From Streptomyces sp. CB01373 (GTDB taxonomy: Bacteria; Actinomycetota; Actinomycetes; Streptomycetales; Streptomycetaceae), in NCBI RefSeq assembly GCF_002803075.1, contig NZ_NNBK01000023.1, positions 1 through 64,000 of the forward strand: a stretch of 64,000 nt of DNA, given 5' to 3'. The notes beneath the pieces are model-generated. The model saw only the letters and a list, made by a program, of their open reading frames with translations. It had not been told where the DNA came from and did not search any database. Shown here one piece after another: positions 8,832 through 17,820 of this stretch (position 1 is the stretch's first letter; each line of letters starts with the position of its first letter). The translations under genes and the position numbers were made by a program.

Positions 8832-10148
8832 CTATGCGGCAGCGAGCTGGAGGAGTTCTGGAACGCCCTGGGCGCCCTGGTAGTGCTGGAAGCGGGGGAG
8901 AAGGTCGTCGACAAGCTTCACGCAGCGGGGTGCTCCAATGCGACGTGCCAGGAGCAGGGATTCGGTGGCGGCGGCCGCGGCGGGCTCGGGTTCCTTCAGA
9001 TCGAGGTAGCTCGCGGCACGGTAGGCGAGAAACACCCCGCGGGTCTTGTCCCGGGCCGGGGGCAGCAGGCCTTCGCCTTCGGCGATGAGCCGATGAGCGC
9101 GGCCGATGTCGCCGAGGTCCAGGAGGGCCTGGCCGGAGTCCACGGCGAGATCGGCTTCGGATACCCAGGCGCACCAGGCGGGCCGGTCGGCGCCAGCGTC
9201 GCCCAGGTGTTTCTCCGCCGCGGCGAGGGCACGCAGCACGGCGCGTCGTTCGCTGCGGTCGCCCTGTGCGGCGAGGGTGCGGGCGAGGCGTAGCTGGAGC
9301 AGGCAGCGGGCGGCGGGGTTCTGGGCGCGGGTCAGGGCGTAGTTGAGGATGTTTGCCGCGGTGGTGTGGTCGCGGCGCCAGGCGGCCTGGTAGGCGAGGT
9401 CGCCCAGGAGGCTGGCGCCCATGTCGTGGTCCCCGGCTGCGTGGGCGTTGTGCAGGCCGGCGATCCAGTTCTGGCTGGCGTGGGTGTGGCGGCCCAGGTC
9501 GAAGCGATGCCAGGCGACAGTCTGGGACAGGGAGGCAGCCAAGGTGTGCAGGCGCAGCCCGAGGGCGGGTGTGTAGCGGCCGTGTTCGAGCAGTTCGGTC
9601 ACCGTGGACAGGTGGGCATCCAGCAGCGTGGCGGTGTGCTGCCGCTGCTCGGTGGCATGACTGGCGAGTTGCTGGGTGGTGTTCTCCAGGAACACGACGA
9701 AGTCCTCGCCGATTGGTTTGCCGTCGCGGGCCTGGGCGAGCGCGCTCGTAGGGCCGGCGGCCCAGTCCGCGGCCAGCGCAGACAGGGTGGCGCCGGAGAT
9801 CGTGAAGAAGGTGCGGCGGTCCATCGCTGTTCGCAGGGCCTCTCTCAGGGCGGGCACAGAGCTGTGGGGTCCGAGCGGGACCACGCCGTCGGCAGTGAGC
9901 GGCAGCCAGTTCGGCCAGTCGTCAGCGCGGACAATGTTCGCGGGCCAGCCGAGCGCTTCGGCGATGTAGATCTGCGATTCCGCGTTGGGCTTGACGCCAC
10001 GTTGCCATTTACGCACCCGCGCCTCGTCCGTGCCTGAGCGCAGACCACGCCGGGCGGCCGCGGCACGAATTCCGGAGACGAGTTCCTCCATCGTCATGCC
10101 GAGCGCGAGCCGCGCCAGGGCCAGCGGGTGACGGGTGGTCTCATGCAC
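8832..10148 (-). CDS. XRE-type regulator with TPR-like helical domain
   Basis: The likely start is the GTG at 10148, next to a GGAGG; a TTG at 10160 would add four residues. About 438 residues. The first 80 contain a helix-turn-helix unit (LALGMTMEELVSGIRAAAARRG ending KWQRGVKP), followed by AIGW-like and DDWPNWLPL segments. From residue 120 on the protein is a series of helix pairs with A-x-LL patterns typical of TPR/solenoid regulators such as the Streptomyces NsdA/BldD-neighbour class. It is divergent from the 10323-17518 operon across 174 bp carrying a tandem repeat, so it is the probable regulator of that operon. The ligand is unknown. Confidence 0.8.
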   Translation of the reverse strand: MHETTRHPLALARLALGMTMEELVSGIRAAAARRGLRSGTDEARVRKWQRGVKPNAESQIYIAEALGWPANIVRADDWPNWLPLTADGVVPLGPHSSVPALREALRTAMDRRTFFTISGATLSALAADWAAGPTSALAQARDGKPIGEDFVVFLENTTQQLASHATEQRQHTATLLDAHLSTVTELLEHGRYTPALGLRLHTLAASLSQTVAWHRFDLGRHTHASQNWIAGLHNAHAAGDHDMGASLLGDLAYQAAWRRDHTTAANILNYALTRAQNPAARCLLQLRLARTLAAQGDRSERRAVLRALAAAEKHLGDAGADRPAWCAWVSEADLAVDSGQALLDLGDIGRAHRLIAEGEGLLPPARDKTRGVFLAYRAASYLDLKEPEPAAAAATESLLLARRIGAPRCVKLVDDLLPRFQHYQGAQGVPELLQLAAA

Positions 10149-10199
10149 GCCTCCATCCAATCACTCAACGCACATGAACGGTGACTGCTTCGCGGAGAC

Positions 10200-10219
10200 G
10201 GGACCCCTGCGGGACCCCT
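10200..10219. promoter_or_regulatory. Tandem GGGACCCCT repeat in divergent promoter region
   Basis: GGGACCCCT occurs twice, at 10200-10208 and 10211-10219, an 11-bp period that places both copies on one face of the helix. It lies between the XRE regulator and the glycosyltransferase operon and is a candidate binding site for the regulator. No clear -10/-35 pair can be assigned. Confidence 0.45.
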
Positions 10220-10322
10220 CTAACTAGTCGACCGAGCAGAACAGTTGAGCCCATCCTCGTCTTCTCGCGCCGCGCCACGCGGCAGCGGGGCCCCACTTGA
10301 GCGTGAGAAGAGAGGAGCCCCC

Positions 10323-11312
10323 ATGGCACAGACGGATACGCCGCTGGTGTCCGTGGTCGTCAGCACCTGCGGAAACACTGCGAACGTACGAAGTCTGCTG
10401 AATGCGCTGGCAGCGCAGACGCTGCCCGGCGAGCAGATGGAAGCGGTCGTCGTCGACAACGACCTGCCCGGCCCCGTCCGGCCGGTCGCGGACGCAGTCC
10501 GCGACGGCGACTGGCCGTTTCCCGTACGAGTGCTGTACGAGCCGACGCCCGGGCTGAGCGCGGGCCGCAATCGCGGGATCTGCGCGGCCCGCGGCCGGTA
10601 CATCGCCATCACCGACCCCGACATCACCCCTGAACCCGACTGGCTGCAGGCCCTCGTCAACACGATCGAGGAGGAGAAGGTCTTCGCCGTCGGCGGCCGC
10701 ACCACCGTGGAGTACCCGGGTGGTCAGGTCGTGGCTCTGACGAAGGCGCTGCGGGAGTGCCACGGCGCGGTGGACTGCCCCGAGGGCCGGGAACTGGCCG
10801 TGTGGCCGTACTGGGTCACCGGCTGCAATCTGCTCTTCCACCGTCAGACCGCGCTGGACATCGGCCTGTTCCGAACCGATCTCGGACGTCGGGGACGATG
10901 GATGGGTGACTGCGAGGACCTGGAGTTCATCGACCGGGCCCGCCAGGCCGGCCACCAGACTCTGATCGAGCCGACCGCGGTCGTCTCCCACCCGGTCTAC
11001 CGGCCGGAGACGACCCTCAGGTACTTCGTCCGCCAGGGCGCCGGGCACGGCGTGTGCGTCGCCCGGATGCACCTGAGCGTGACGGTGGAGCCTGCCGCGA
11101 TCCAGGCCGACCGCCAGGCGGTGCACGCCGCGGTCATCAACCTGGCCGCCGGGTGGACCTTCCTGGACCGCTCCCGCGCCGTCGAGGCCGCCCGCAACCT
11201 TGCCCGGATCGGTGCCTACCACCTCGAACGCGGCCGCCTGCGCCTCCTGAGCCGCCGCCCCATCGCCCTCGCCCAGCACACCCCGAAGAAGGAGACCCCC
11301 GCATGGACGTGA
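10323..11312 (+). CDS. Family 2 glycosyltransferase
   Basis: A 329-residue GT-A fold enzyme; the ATG at 10323 follows GAGAGGAG. Hallmarks are the N-terminal strand VSVVVSTCGN (residues 8-17), the nucleotide-binding VVVDNDLPG, the acceptor-site GLSAGRNRGICAARG and the metal site ITDPDI (a DxD variant). The latter half contains WVTGCNLLFHR, GRWMGDCEDLEFIDRARQAG and a helical tail, as in soluble sugar transferases. It probably moves a sugar from a nucleotide donor to a small molecule. It is the first gene of a seven-gene operon and overlaps the next start by 10 bases. The substrate cannot be read from the sequence. Confidence 0.88.
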   Translation: MAQTDTPLVSVVVSTCGNTANVRSLLNALAAQTLPGEQMEAVVVDNDLPGPVRPVADAVRDGDWPFPVRVLYEPTPGLSAGRNRGICAARGRYIAITDPDITPEPDWLQALVNTIEEEKVFAVGGRTTVEYPGGQVVALTKALRECHGAVDCPEGRELAVWPYWVTGCNLLFHRQTALDIGLFRTDLGRRGRWMGDCEDLEFIDRARQAGHQTLIEPTAVVSHPVYRPETTLRYFVRQGAGHGVCVARMHLSVTVEPAAIQADRQAVHAAVINLAAGWTFLDRSRAVEAARNLARIGAYHLERGRLRLLSRRPIALAQHTPKKETPAWT

Positions 11313-12547
11313 TCACCACGACGGGCCTGTCCGCCGCCTCCGCCCTGACCGGCGTCGAGGTCGTCGAACGCAAGGGAGCCGGTCACCCCGACACCCTCGC
11401 CGACGGCGTCGCCGAGGCGATCTCCCGCGCCTACAGCCGCTACTGCCTCGAGGAGTTCGGGGCGATCCTGCACCACAACACCGACAAGACCAGCCTGCTC
11501 GGCGGGGCCGCCGACGTGCGCTTCGGCCACGGCGAGCTCACCGCGCCAGTCCAGGTCCTGGTCAACGGACGCGTCACCGCCGCCCTCGGTGACCACACCA
11601 TCCCGGTCGCCGACATCGTCACGACCGCGGCGCGCGACTACCTCGCGAGCGCGCTGCCGCTGCTCGACACCTCGCGGTGGGTCGACGTGCGGCCACGGCT
11701 GACCCAGGCCTCCAGCCCCGGCGCCGTCAGCGCCCCGGACACCGCCGAGCGTGAGGCGTCCCGCCAGCGGTGGTTCGCCCCGCGCAGCCTGGACGACCTC
11801 GCCGAACGCCACCGCATGTTCAGCAACGACAGCAGCGCCGGCGTCGCCTACTGGCCCCTGGGCATCGGCGAGCGGCTCGCCGTCGGCATCGAAGCGCACA
11901 TGACGGGCGAGGCGTTCCGCACTGAGCACCCCTACTACGGCACGGACATCAAGGTCATGGTCGTCCGCCACGGCGCGCGCGTGCAGCTGACCGCGTGCGT
12001 GCCGCAGATCGCCCGCGAGACCCCGGACCTCGACACCTACATCGCCCGCCGGGCCCAGGCCCGTAACCTGATCGCCGAACTCGCGTCGACGATCGCGCCC
12101 GAGCATCACGTGACGGTCTGGGTCAACACCCGCGACGTCGACACCCGGCCCGAGCTGTACCTGACCGCGACCGGCTCCTCCATCGAGTCCGGCGACGAGG
12201 GCGTCGTCGGACGCGGCAACCGGGCCAACGGCCTGATCAGCATGTTCCGGCCCTGGTCCGCGGAGGGCGTGTCCGGCAAGAACCCGGTCTACCACGTCGG
12301 CAAGCTGTACAACCTGGCGGCCGCAGAAGCCGCACGCCGGCTGCACGAGGAGACCGGGCTGGACTGCGCGGTCGCGCTGGTCTCCCAGTCCGGCCGGGAC
12401 CTGACCGACCCCTGGCAGGCGATCGTGCAGACCTCCGGCCCCAACGCCATCCTCGCCTCCCGAGTACACCGGGTGATCGCCGATGTCATGGAGGACCTGG
12501 GCGCCCTGCGCGAGCAGCTGCTCGACGGAAAGCTGGCCACGGCATGA
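11303..12547 (+). CDS. S-adenosylmethionine synthetase, archaeal type
   Basis: A 414-residue protein that matches the archaeal methionine adenosyltransferase family rather than the bacterial MetK: VERKGAGHPDTLADGVAEA near residue 18, ILHHNTDKTSLLGG near 55, GHGELTAPVQVLVNGR, and a C-terminal GSSIESGDEGVVGRGNRANG and SGKNPVYHVGKLYN. The enzyme makes S-adenosylmethionine from ATP and methionine. A second SAM synthetase inside an accessory operon suggests local SAM demand or a modified use. GGAG lies 8 bases before the ATG and the stop overlaps the next ATG (ATGA). The assignment to the archaeal type is firm; the pathway role is inference. Confidence 0.88.
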   Translation: MDVITTTGLSAASALTGVEVVERKGAGHPDTLADGVAEAISRAYSRYCLEEFGAILHHNTDKTSLLGGAADVRFGHGELTAPVQVLVNGRVTAALGDHTIPVADIVTTAARDYLASALPLLDTSRWVDVRPRLTQASSPGAVSAPDTAEREASRQRWFAPRSLDDLAERHRMFSNDSSAGVAYWPLGIGERLAVGIEAHMTGEAFRTEHPYYGTDIKVMVVRHGARVQLTACVPQIARETPDLDTYIARRAQARNLIAELASTIAPEHHVTVWVNTRDVDTRPELYLTATGSSIESGDEGVVGRGNRANGLISMFRPWSAEGVSGKNPVYHVGKLYNLAAAEAARRLHEETGLDCAVALVSQSGRDLTDPWQAIVQTSGPNAILASRVHRVIADVMEDLGALREQLLDGKLATA

Positions 12548-13436
12548 GCGCATCCCTCAGCGAAGCGTTCGCGCCCTGCCTCAACCCGGCCACCCTCTCC
12601 GGGCTCCCACTGCGAGAGTTCCTCGCCGTCGCCGCGGGGGCCGGATTCCCCACGGTCGAAATCTCTATCCAGCAGGCCCAGGCCCACGGCACCAGCCCGT
12701 TACGGGACCTGCTCCAAGAGCTCGGGCTCACGGTCGCGGCCGCGAGCGGCATCCTGCCGGCCGGGCCCGTGCTGCCCGCGCCGCTGCTGGTCGACCCGGA
12801 CACCTACCGCGCCTACCTCCATGGGCTGGACGGCCGGCTGGAGGCGATGGCCGCGCTGGGCTGCACCGTCGCCACGACCGTGCTCAACCCCCGCTCCCCG
12901 CTCGATACCATCCAAGCCCAGGCCGTCGCCCGGAAGCGCATCGCTCAACTCGCCGACGCGGCCGCCGGGCACGGGGTCCGGCTCGCCGTCGAGGCTGTCA
13001 GCGTCCAAGGAGGCCTGCCCGCCGACCTGGACGGCCCGCACCCGGTCGCAGGCACCTTGCCTCAGCTGGCTGAGTTGCTGCACGACACGCGCGCGGAGGG
13101 CGTCGGCGTGCTGGTCGACTCCTTCCACTGGGCGGCCGCCGGCGCCGACCCGGCCCACATCACCGGCCTCGGCTCGGGCGGCATCACACACGTGCAGGTG
13201 GCCGACGCCCCCGCCGACCGTGCCATCGGCGAACTCACCGATGTGCAAAGGCTGTTCCCCGGAGACGGCGCCCTGAACTGGACGGTGTTCGCCGATGCCC
13301 TCACCCAGGCCGGCTACGCCGGGCCGGTGTCGGTGGAGCTGTTCAACCCCAACCTGCGGGCGCTGCCCGCAGGTCAGATCGCCCGCCTGTCCCACCACGC
13401 GGCCACGCGCTGCTGGACTCCTGTGGAGGCACCCCG

Positions 13437-13440
<4 letters not shown>
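12544..13440 (+). CDS. Sugar phosphate isomerase/epimerase (TIM barrel)
   Basis: A 298-residue protein of the xylose-isomerase-like TIM-barrel (AP endonuclease 2) superfamily. Visible barrel segments are FPTVEISI near 40, ALGCTVATTVLNPRSP near 100, GVRLAVEAV near 145, VGVLVDSFHWAAAG near 190 and HVQVADAP near 215, with SVELFNPNL at the end. The Glu, Asp/His, His and Glu at strand ends are the usual metal ligands. Members isomerise or epimerise sugars and inositols, which fits the following Gfo/Idh/MocA enzyme. It is coupled by ATGA overlaps on both sides. Substrate unknown. Confidence 0.85.
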
Positions 13441-14516
<1,076 letters not shown>

Positions 14517-14518
14517 TC

Positions 14519-15391
14519 ATGGCCGACCACGCCCCCGTAATGGTCCTGGACGGCCCGCCCGGCGCGGGCAAGACGTCCCTGCTCGCCCGCATGGTGTGCG
14601 CCCTGGGCGACACCGCCATGTGGTTCACCGAGCCCAACGCCCACCTCTCCGCAGGCCTCGCCGCCCCCGTGCACCCCAGCCCAGCCGGACACACCCTGTG
14701 GTTCCTGCGGCACGAACTCGACAAGGCCCGCGCCATGGCTCACCTGGTCGCCGACCCGGCAACGAGCCTGCTCATCTCCGACCGCAACCACCTCGGGGCC
14801 CTGGCGTACTGCTACGCCACCCGCGCCGAAGACTCCCTGCCGTACCGCACGGCCCGCGACTTCTACGCCCGCCGTATCGCCCCCGAGCTCCCGGAGACGG
14901 TGCTGACCGCGATCCTCCTGGCCAGCCCCGAGCAGAGCCTGACCCGCCGCGGTAACGTCGCCGAGCTGCCCAGGTGGAAGCAGTGGTTCGACCAGGGGAT
15001 CCTGGAGCGGTTGCACACCTTCTACACCGACATCGCCCCCACGCTGTGCCCCATCCCACCAGCGATCATCAACACCGACGACGCCACCCGGGAGTCGGTC
15101 CCCGCCCAAGTCGCCGACGTGCTCGAGGACGCCGGCTTCGACCACACCGCCCGGGCGCTCAGGTCCGCCGGCGCTCCCGCCGCGCGGCCGCCGCTGAACG
15201 AGCAGTTCGCCGACACCTACTCCGAGCTCGGCGGGCTCGAGGCCTTCGGTCACCCCTTCACCCCTGCCTTCGCCCACCGCGGCGGCACCGTCCAGCTGTA
15301 CCAGCTCGGCGCCCTGCACACCGACGCCGCCGGCCACACCCGGCTGTGGAACCCGCTCACGGACGCTCCGCCGGTACGGGGGGCCGCCTGA
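14519..15391 (+). CDS. P-loop nucleoside/nucleotide kinase-like protein with C-terminal add-on
   Basis: A 290-residue protein. The Walker A motif GPPGAGKTS is at residues 12-20, a DRNH motif (LLISDRNHLGALAY) is near 84, and LPYRTARDFYARRI gives a lid-like basic segment, the layout of deoxynucleoside and thymidylate kinases. Residues from about 218 on (NEQFADTYSELGG... FGHPFTPAFAHRGG... LYQLGALH) form an extra small module resembling LGFP-type repeats, not normally part of these kinases. It probably phosphorylates a small molecule made by the operon. The start follows the previous stop by 2 bases and its stop overlaps the next ATG. Confidence 0.78.
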   Translation: MADHAPVMVLDGPPGAGKTSLLARMVCALGDTAMWFTEPNAHLSAGLAAPVHPSPAGHTLWFLRHELDKARAMAHLVADPATSLLISDRNHLGALAYCYATRAEDSLPYRTARDFYARRIAPELPETVLTAILLASPEQSLTRRGNVAELPRWKQWFDQGILERLHTFYTDIAPTLCPIPPAIINTDDATRESVPAQVADVLEDAGFDHTARALRSAGAPAARPPLNEQFADTYSELGGLEAFGHPFTPAFAHRGGTVQLYQLGALHTDAAGHTRLWNPLTDAPPVRGAA

Positions 15392-17010
15392 TGAACAGCC
15401 CCACACCCTGCGTCGTCGGCATCAACCTCGGCCACAACGGCGGCGCCGCCCTGATCACCGACACCGTGATGGTCGCCATCGGCGAGGAACGCCTCAACCG
15501 CACCCGCTACAGCCCCGGCTGGGAAGCCTCCCTGCTGTACTGCCTGCGCTCCGCCGGCCTGACCCTCGCCGACGTCGACCTGGTCGCGGTCAGCGGCATC
15601 GGCCGCACCCCACCCACCTGGGCCGAGACCGGCCTGGCCCACCTCGGCATCGACCCGAACCGGATCGTCCCGGTCGACCACCACCTCAGCCACGCCTACA
15701 CCGCCTACTGCCTCAGCCCGCACCAGGAGGCGACCGTGCTGGTCGTCGACGGCGGCGGCAACAACAACGACACCGAGACTTACTACCGGGCCACCTCCGC
15801 CGGGATCGAGCGCGTGGGCGGCACCCCGGCCACCCGGCCGCGCTCCGGTGGGATCGGAGCGACCTACGAGGCCTTCACGAACTGGCTCGGCTGGCACGAG
15901 CAGGAGGCCGGCAAGACCATGGCGCTCGCCTCGTATGGCGATCCAGGCCTCTACCCCGCTCCGCTGTTCGACGTCGTCGACACGCAGGTCCACGGACGGC
16001 TCACCCGCACCCACGCGCCCGGCGTCGCCGACCTCGCCGAACAGTCCGGCTTCGACTTCGGCCCGTACGGCAGCCGCGGCGAGCACGAGCTCGGTATCAA
16101 CGCCGCCGCCTACGTCCAGAGCCAGACCGAGCGCGCCCTGTGCGCGCTCGCCGAACAGACGATCGCCTCCACCGGCCTCGGAAACCTGTGCTTCGCGGGC
16201 GGCGTGGCCCTCAACTGCGTCGCCGCCGACAAACTCCGCCGCCTGGACGCGGTCACCGGCTACTTCGCCCCACCCGCCTCATCCGACCGCGGCCAGGCCC
16301 TCGGCTGCGCCCTGTACGCCTGGCACCGCCTCACCAGCGAACTGCCCAGGCGGCCGCTGTCCAGCGACTACTTCGGCCGCGACTACACGTCCGAGGAGAT
16401 CGAGCAGGCCCTGCGCCGCGACCCCCGTTCCGGCCTGGTCGAACGGCGCCGGAAACCGTTCACGTGGCGCCGCGAGAGCGACATCGCCCGAACAGCCGCC
16501 CAGATGATCGCCGACGGGAAGATCATCGGATGGTTCCAGGGCGGCAGCGAGCTCGGGCCCCGCGCGCTGGGGGCCCGCAGCATCCTCGCCGATCCCCGCA
16601 CCACCGCCAGTTCCGACGCCCTCAACCAAAGGATCAAGCACCGCGAGCCATTCCGGCCATTCGCACCGGCCATCCTCGCCGATCACGCCAGCACCTGGTT
16701 CGACCTGGACGTGACCAGCCCGTTCATGCTGCTGGCCCCGCCCGTCCGCCCCGACCACGCCGACAAGATCGCCGGAGTCGTGCACGTCGACGGCACCGCA
16801 CGAGTCCAGACCGTCGACCCGGCCACCGCGCCCGCCTACGGGGCACTGATCGAGCACTTCCACCAACTCACCGGAGTGCCCGTCGTCCTGAACACGTCCT
16901 TCAACGACCGCGAGCCCATCGTCGAGACTCCAGCCCACGCGCTCGCCACGTTCCAGGCCTGCGATCTGGATGTGGCATGCGTTGGCGAATACCTGGTAGA
17001 GCAGTCCTGA
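15391..17010 (+). CDS. Carbamoyltransferase, NodU/CmcH/TobZ family
   Basis: A 539-residue O-carbamoyltransferase. The N-terminal ASKHA (Kae1-like) domain starts with VVGINLGHNGGAALI and IGEERLNRTRYS, and has the metal-binding HHLSHAYTAY near residue 94, VLVVDGGGNNN and the LCFAGGVALNC signature. The C-terminal domain has GWFQGGSELGPRALGARSIL, FRPFAPAIL and NTSFNDREPIVETP. The family transfers carbamoyl from carbamoyl phosphate via carbamoyl-adenylate to a hydroxyl of a sugar or antibiotic. It implies that the operon makes a carbamoylated product. It is translationally coupled to the kinase (1-base overlap) and is full-length. Confidence 0.92.
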   Translation: MNSPTPCVVGINLGHNGGAALITDTVMVAIGEERLNRTRYSPGWEASLLYCLRSAGLTLADVDLVAVSGIGRTPPTWAETGLAHLGIDPNRIVPVDHHLSHAYTAYCLSPHQEATVLVVDGGGNNNDTETYYRATSAGIERVGGTPATRPRSGGIGATYEAFTNWLGWHEQEAGKTMALASYGDPGLYPAPLFDVVDTQVHGRLTRTHAPGVADLAEQSGFDFGPYGSRGEHELGINAAAYVQSQTERALCALAEQTIASTGLGNLCFAGGVALNCVAADKLRRLDAVTGYFAPPASSDRGQALGCALYAWHRLTSELPRRPLSSDYFGRDYTSEEIEQALRRDPRSGLVERRRKPFTWRRESDIARTAAQMIADGKIIGWFQGGSELGPRALGARSILADPRTTASSDALNQRIKHREPFRPFAPAILADHASTWFDLDVTSPFMLLAPPVRPDHADKIAGVVHVDGTARVQTVDPATAPAYGALIEHFHQLTGVPVVLNTSFNDREPIVETPAHALATFQACDLDVACVGEYLVEQS

Positions 17011-17041
17011 CCTGCCTTCGCGGACTGCCACACTGGAGGAC

Positions 17042-17518
17042 ATGACGACCTCCACTCCGCCGCCGAGGGAAGCCGCCCGCGCCATCGTCCTCGACGCCGA
17101 CGATCGCGTCCTGCTGCTGCGCTACGACGAGAACGGCGGCTTCTGGGCGACGCCCGGCGGCTCACTGGAGGACGGGGAAGACCACGCCACGGCGACGCTC
17201 CGCGAGCTGAGCGAAGAACTCGGTATCGACGAGAAGGCGGTCGAACTGGGGGCGCAGCTCGCGGAGCGCAGCAAGGACCACCTCGTTGGCGGCCGTGAGG
17301 TCCGCCAGGTGGAGAAGTACTTCCTCACCCGAGTCTCCGCAGCCGACGTCGACCCGGCCCGGGCATCGCAGCCCGACAACATCCGCGAACACCGCTGGTG
17401 GACCCTCGCCGAACTGCGTGCCACGGCCGAGACGGTCTACCCGCTCGGTCTCGCGGACCTACTCACCGGCGTCCTCGCGCACGGTGCACCCATGCGCCCC
17501 GTCGTCATGACCGGATGA
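17042..17518 (+). CDS. NUDIX hydrolase
   Basis: A 158-residue protein with a perfect NUDIX box: G followed by five residues and E (GSLEDGE), seven residues, then RELSEELGI, at about residues 40-62. The ATG is preceded by GGAGGAC. NUDIX enzymes hydrolyse nucleoside diphosphates linked to another group, so it may release or clean up nucleotide intermediates of the preceding operon. It starts 31 bases after the carbamoyltransferase stop on the same strand and is probably co-transcribed. Substrate unknown. Confidence 0.9.
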   Translation: MTTSTPPPREAARAIVLDADDRVLLLRYDENGGFWATPGGSLEDGEDHATATLRELSEELGIDEKAVELGAQLAERSKDHLVGGREVRQVEKYFLTRVSAADVDPARASQPDNIREHRWWTLAELRATAETVYPLGLADLLTGVLAHGAPMRPVVMTG

Positions 17519-17585
17519 GCCTTCCCCGCACCGCGCGGGACAGCAAAGTACGGACATGACTCAACACCTCCCGCCCCGCGCTTCG

Positions 17586-17633
17586 ATGCCGTAAGCCGTA
17601 CTCTGCGACGTCGACGGCGTCCTGCGGCACTAG
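17586..17633 (+). pseudogene. Truncated start of a HAD-type phosphatase gene
   Basis: From 17595 the frame reads AVLCDVDGVLRH and then TAG. This is the N-terminal catalytic motif I of HAD hydrolases (DxDGxxR, where the first Asp is the nucleophile). An in-frame TAA follows a possible ATG at 17586. All later HAD motifs are missing, and the sequence after the TAG turns into insertion-sequence-like DNA. It was probably the next gene after the NUDIX hydrolase before transposition destroyed it. Confidence 0.5.
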
Positions 17634-17745
17634 GGTCCGTCTTCAAACGGATCTTGCCCAGAACAGGAACGACGCAAGAGTGATCGCTGCTTCGTTAGCC
17701 TCGCGCTTTCACGAGGTGGGGTGTCCGAGGCTTGATCGAATAAGC
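17634..17745 (-). mobile_element. Insertion-sequence end remnant
   Basis: On the minus strand a frame ends EANEAAITLASFLFWARSV with a stop at 17643-17645, which looks like the C-terminus of an IS5-like transposase, followed by a GTCCG/CGGAC-rich IS-type end. A stop just upstream shows that it is only a scrap. The family is a guess from general resemblance. Confidence 0.4.
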
Positions 17746-17818
17746 GGAGAGTGCTTCTGACCTGCAACGATGGGACTTGTCTAGGGTCCTGTTGGCTGCA
17801 CGGAAAGAAGCACTCTCC
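17746..17818. repeat. 13-bp perfect inverted repeat before the transposase
   Basis: GGAGAGTGCTTCT at 17746-17758 is repeated inverted at 17806-17818, enclosing 47 bases, and ends 2 bases before the GTG of the IS1380-type transposase. It may fold in the mRNA leader and limit transposase expression, or be part of the element's end. Confidence 0.7.
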
Positions 17819-17820
17819 AG

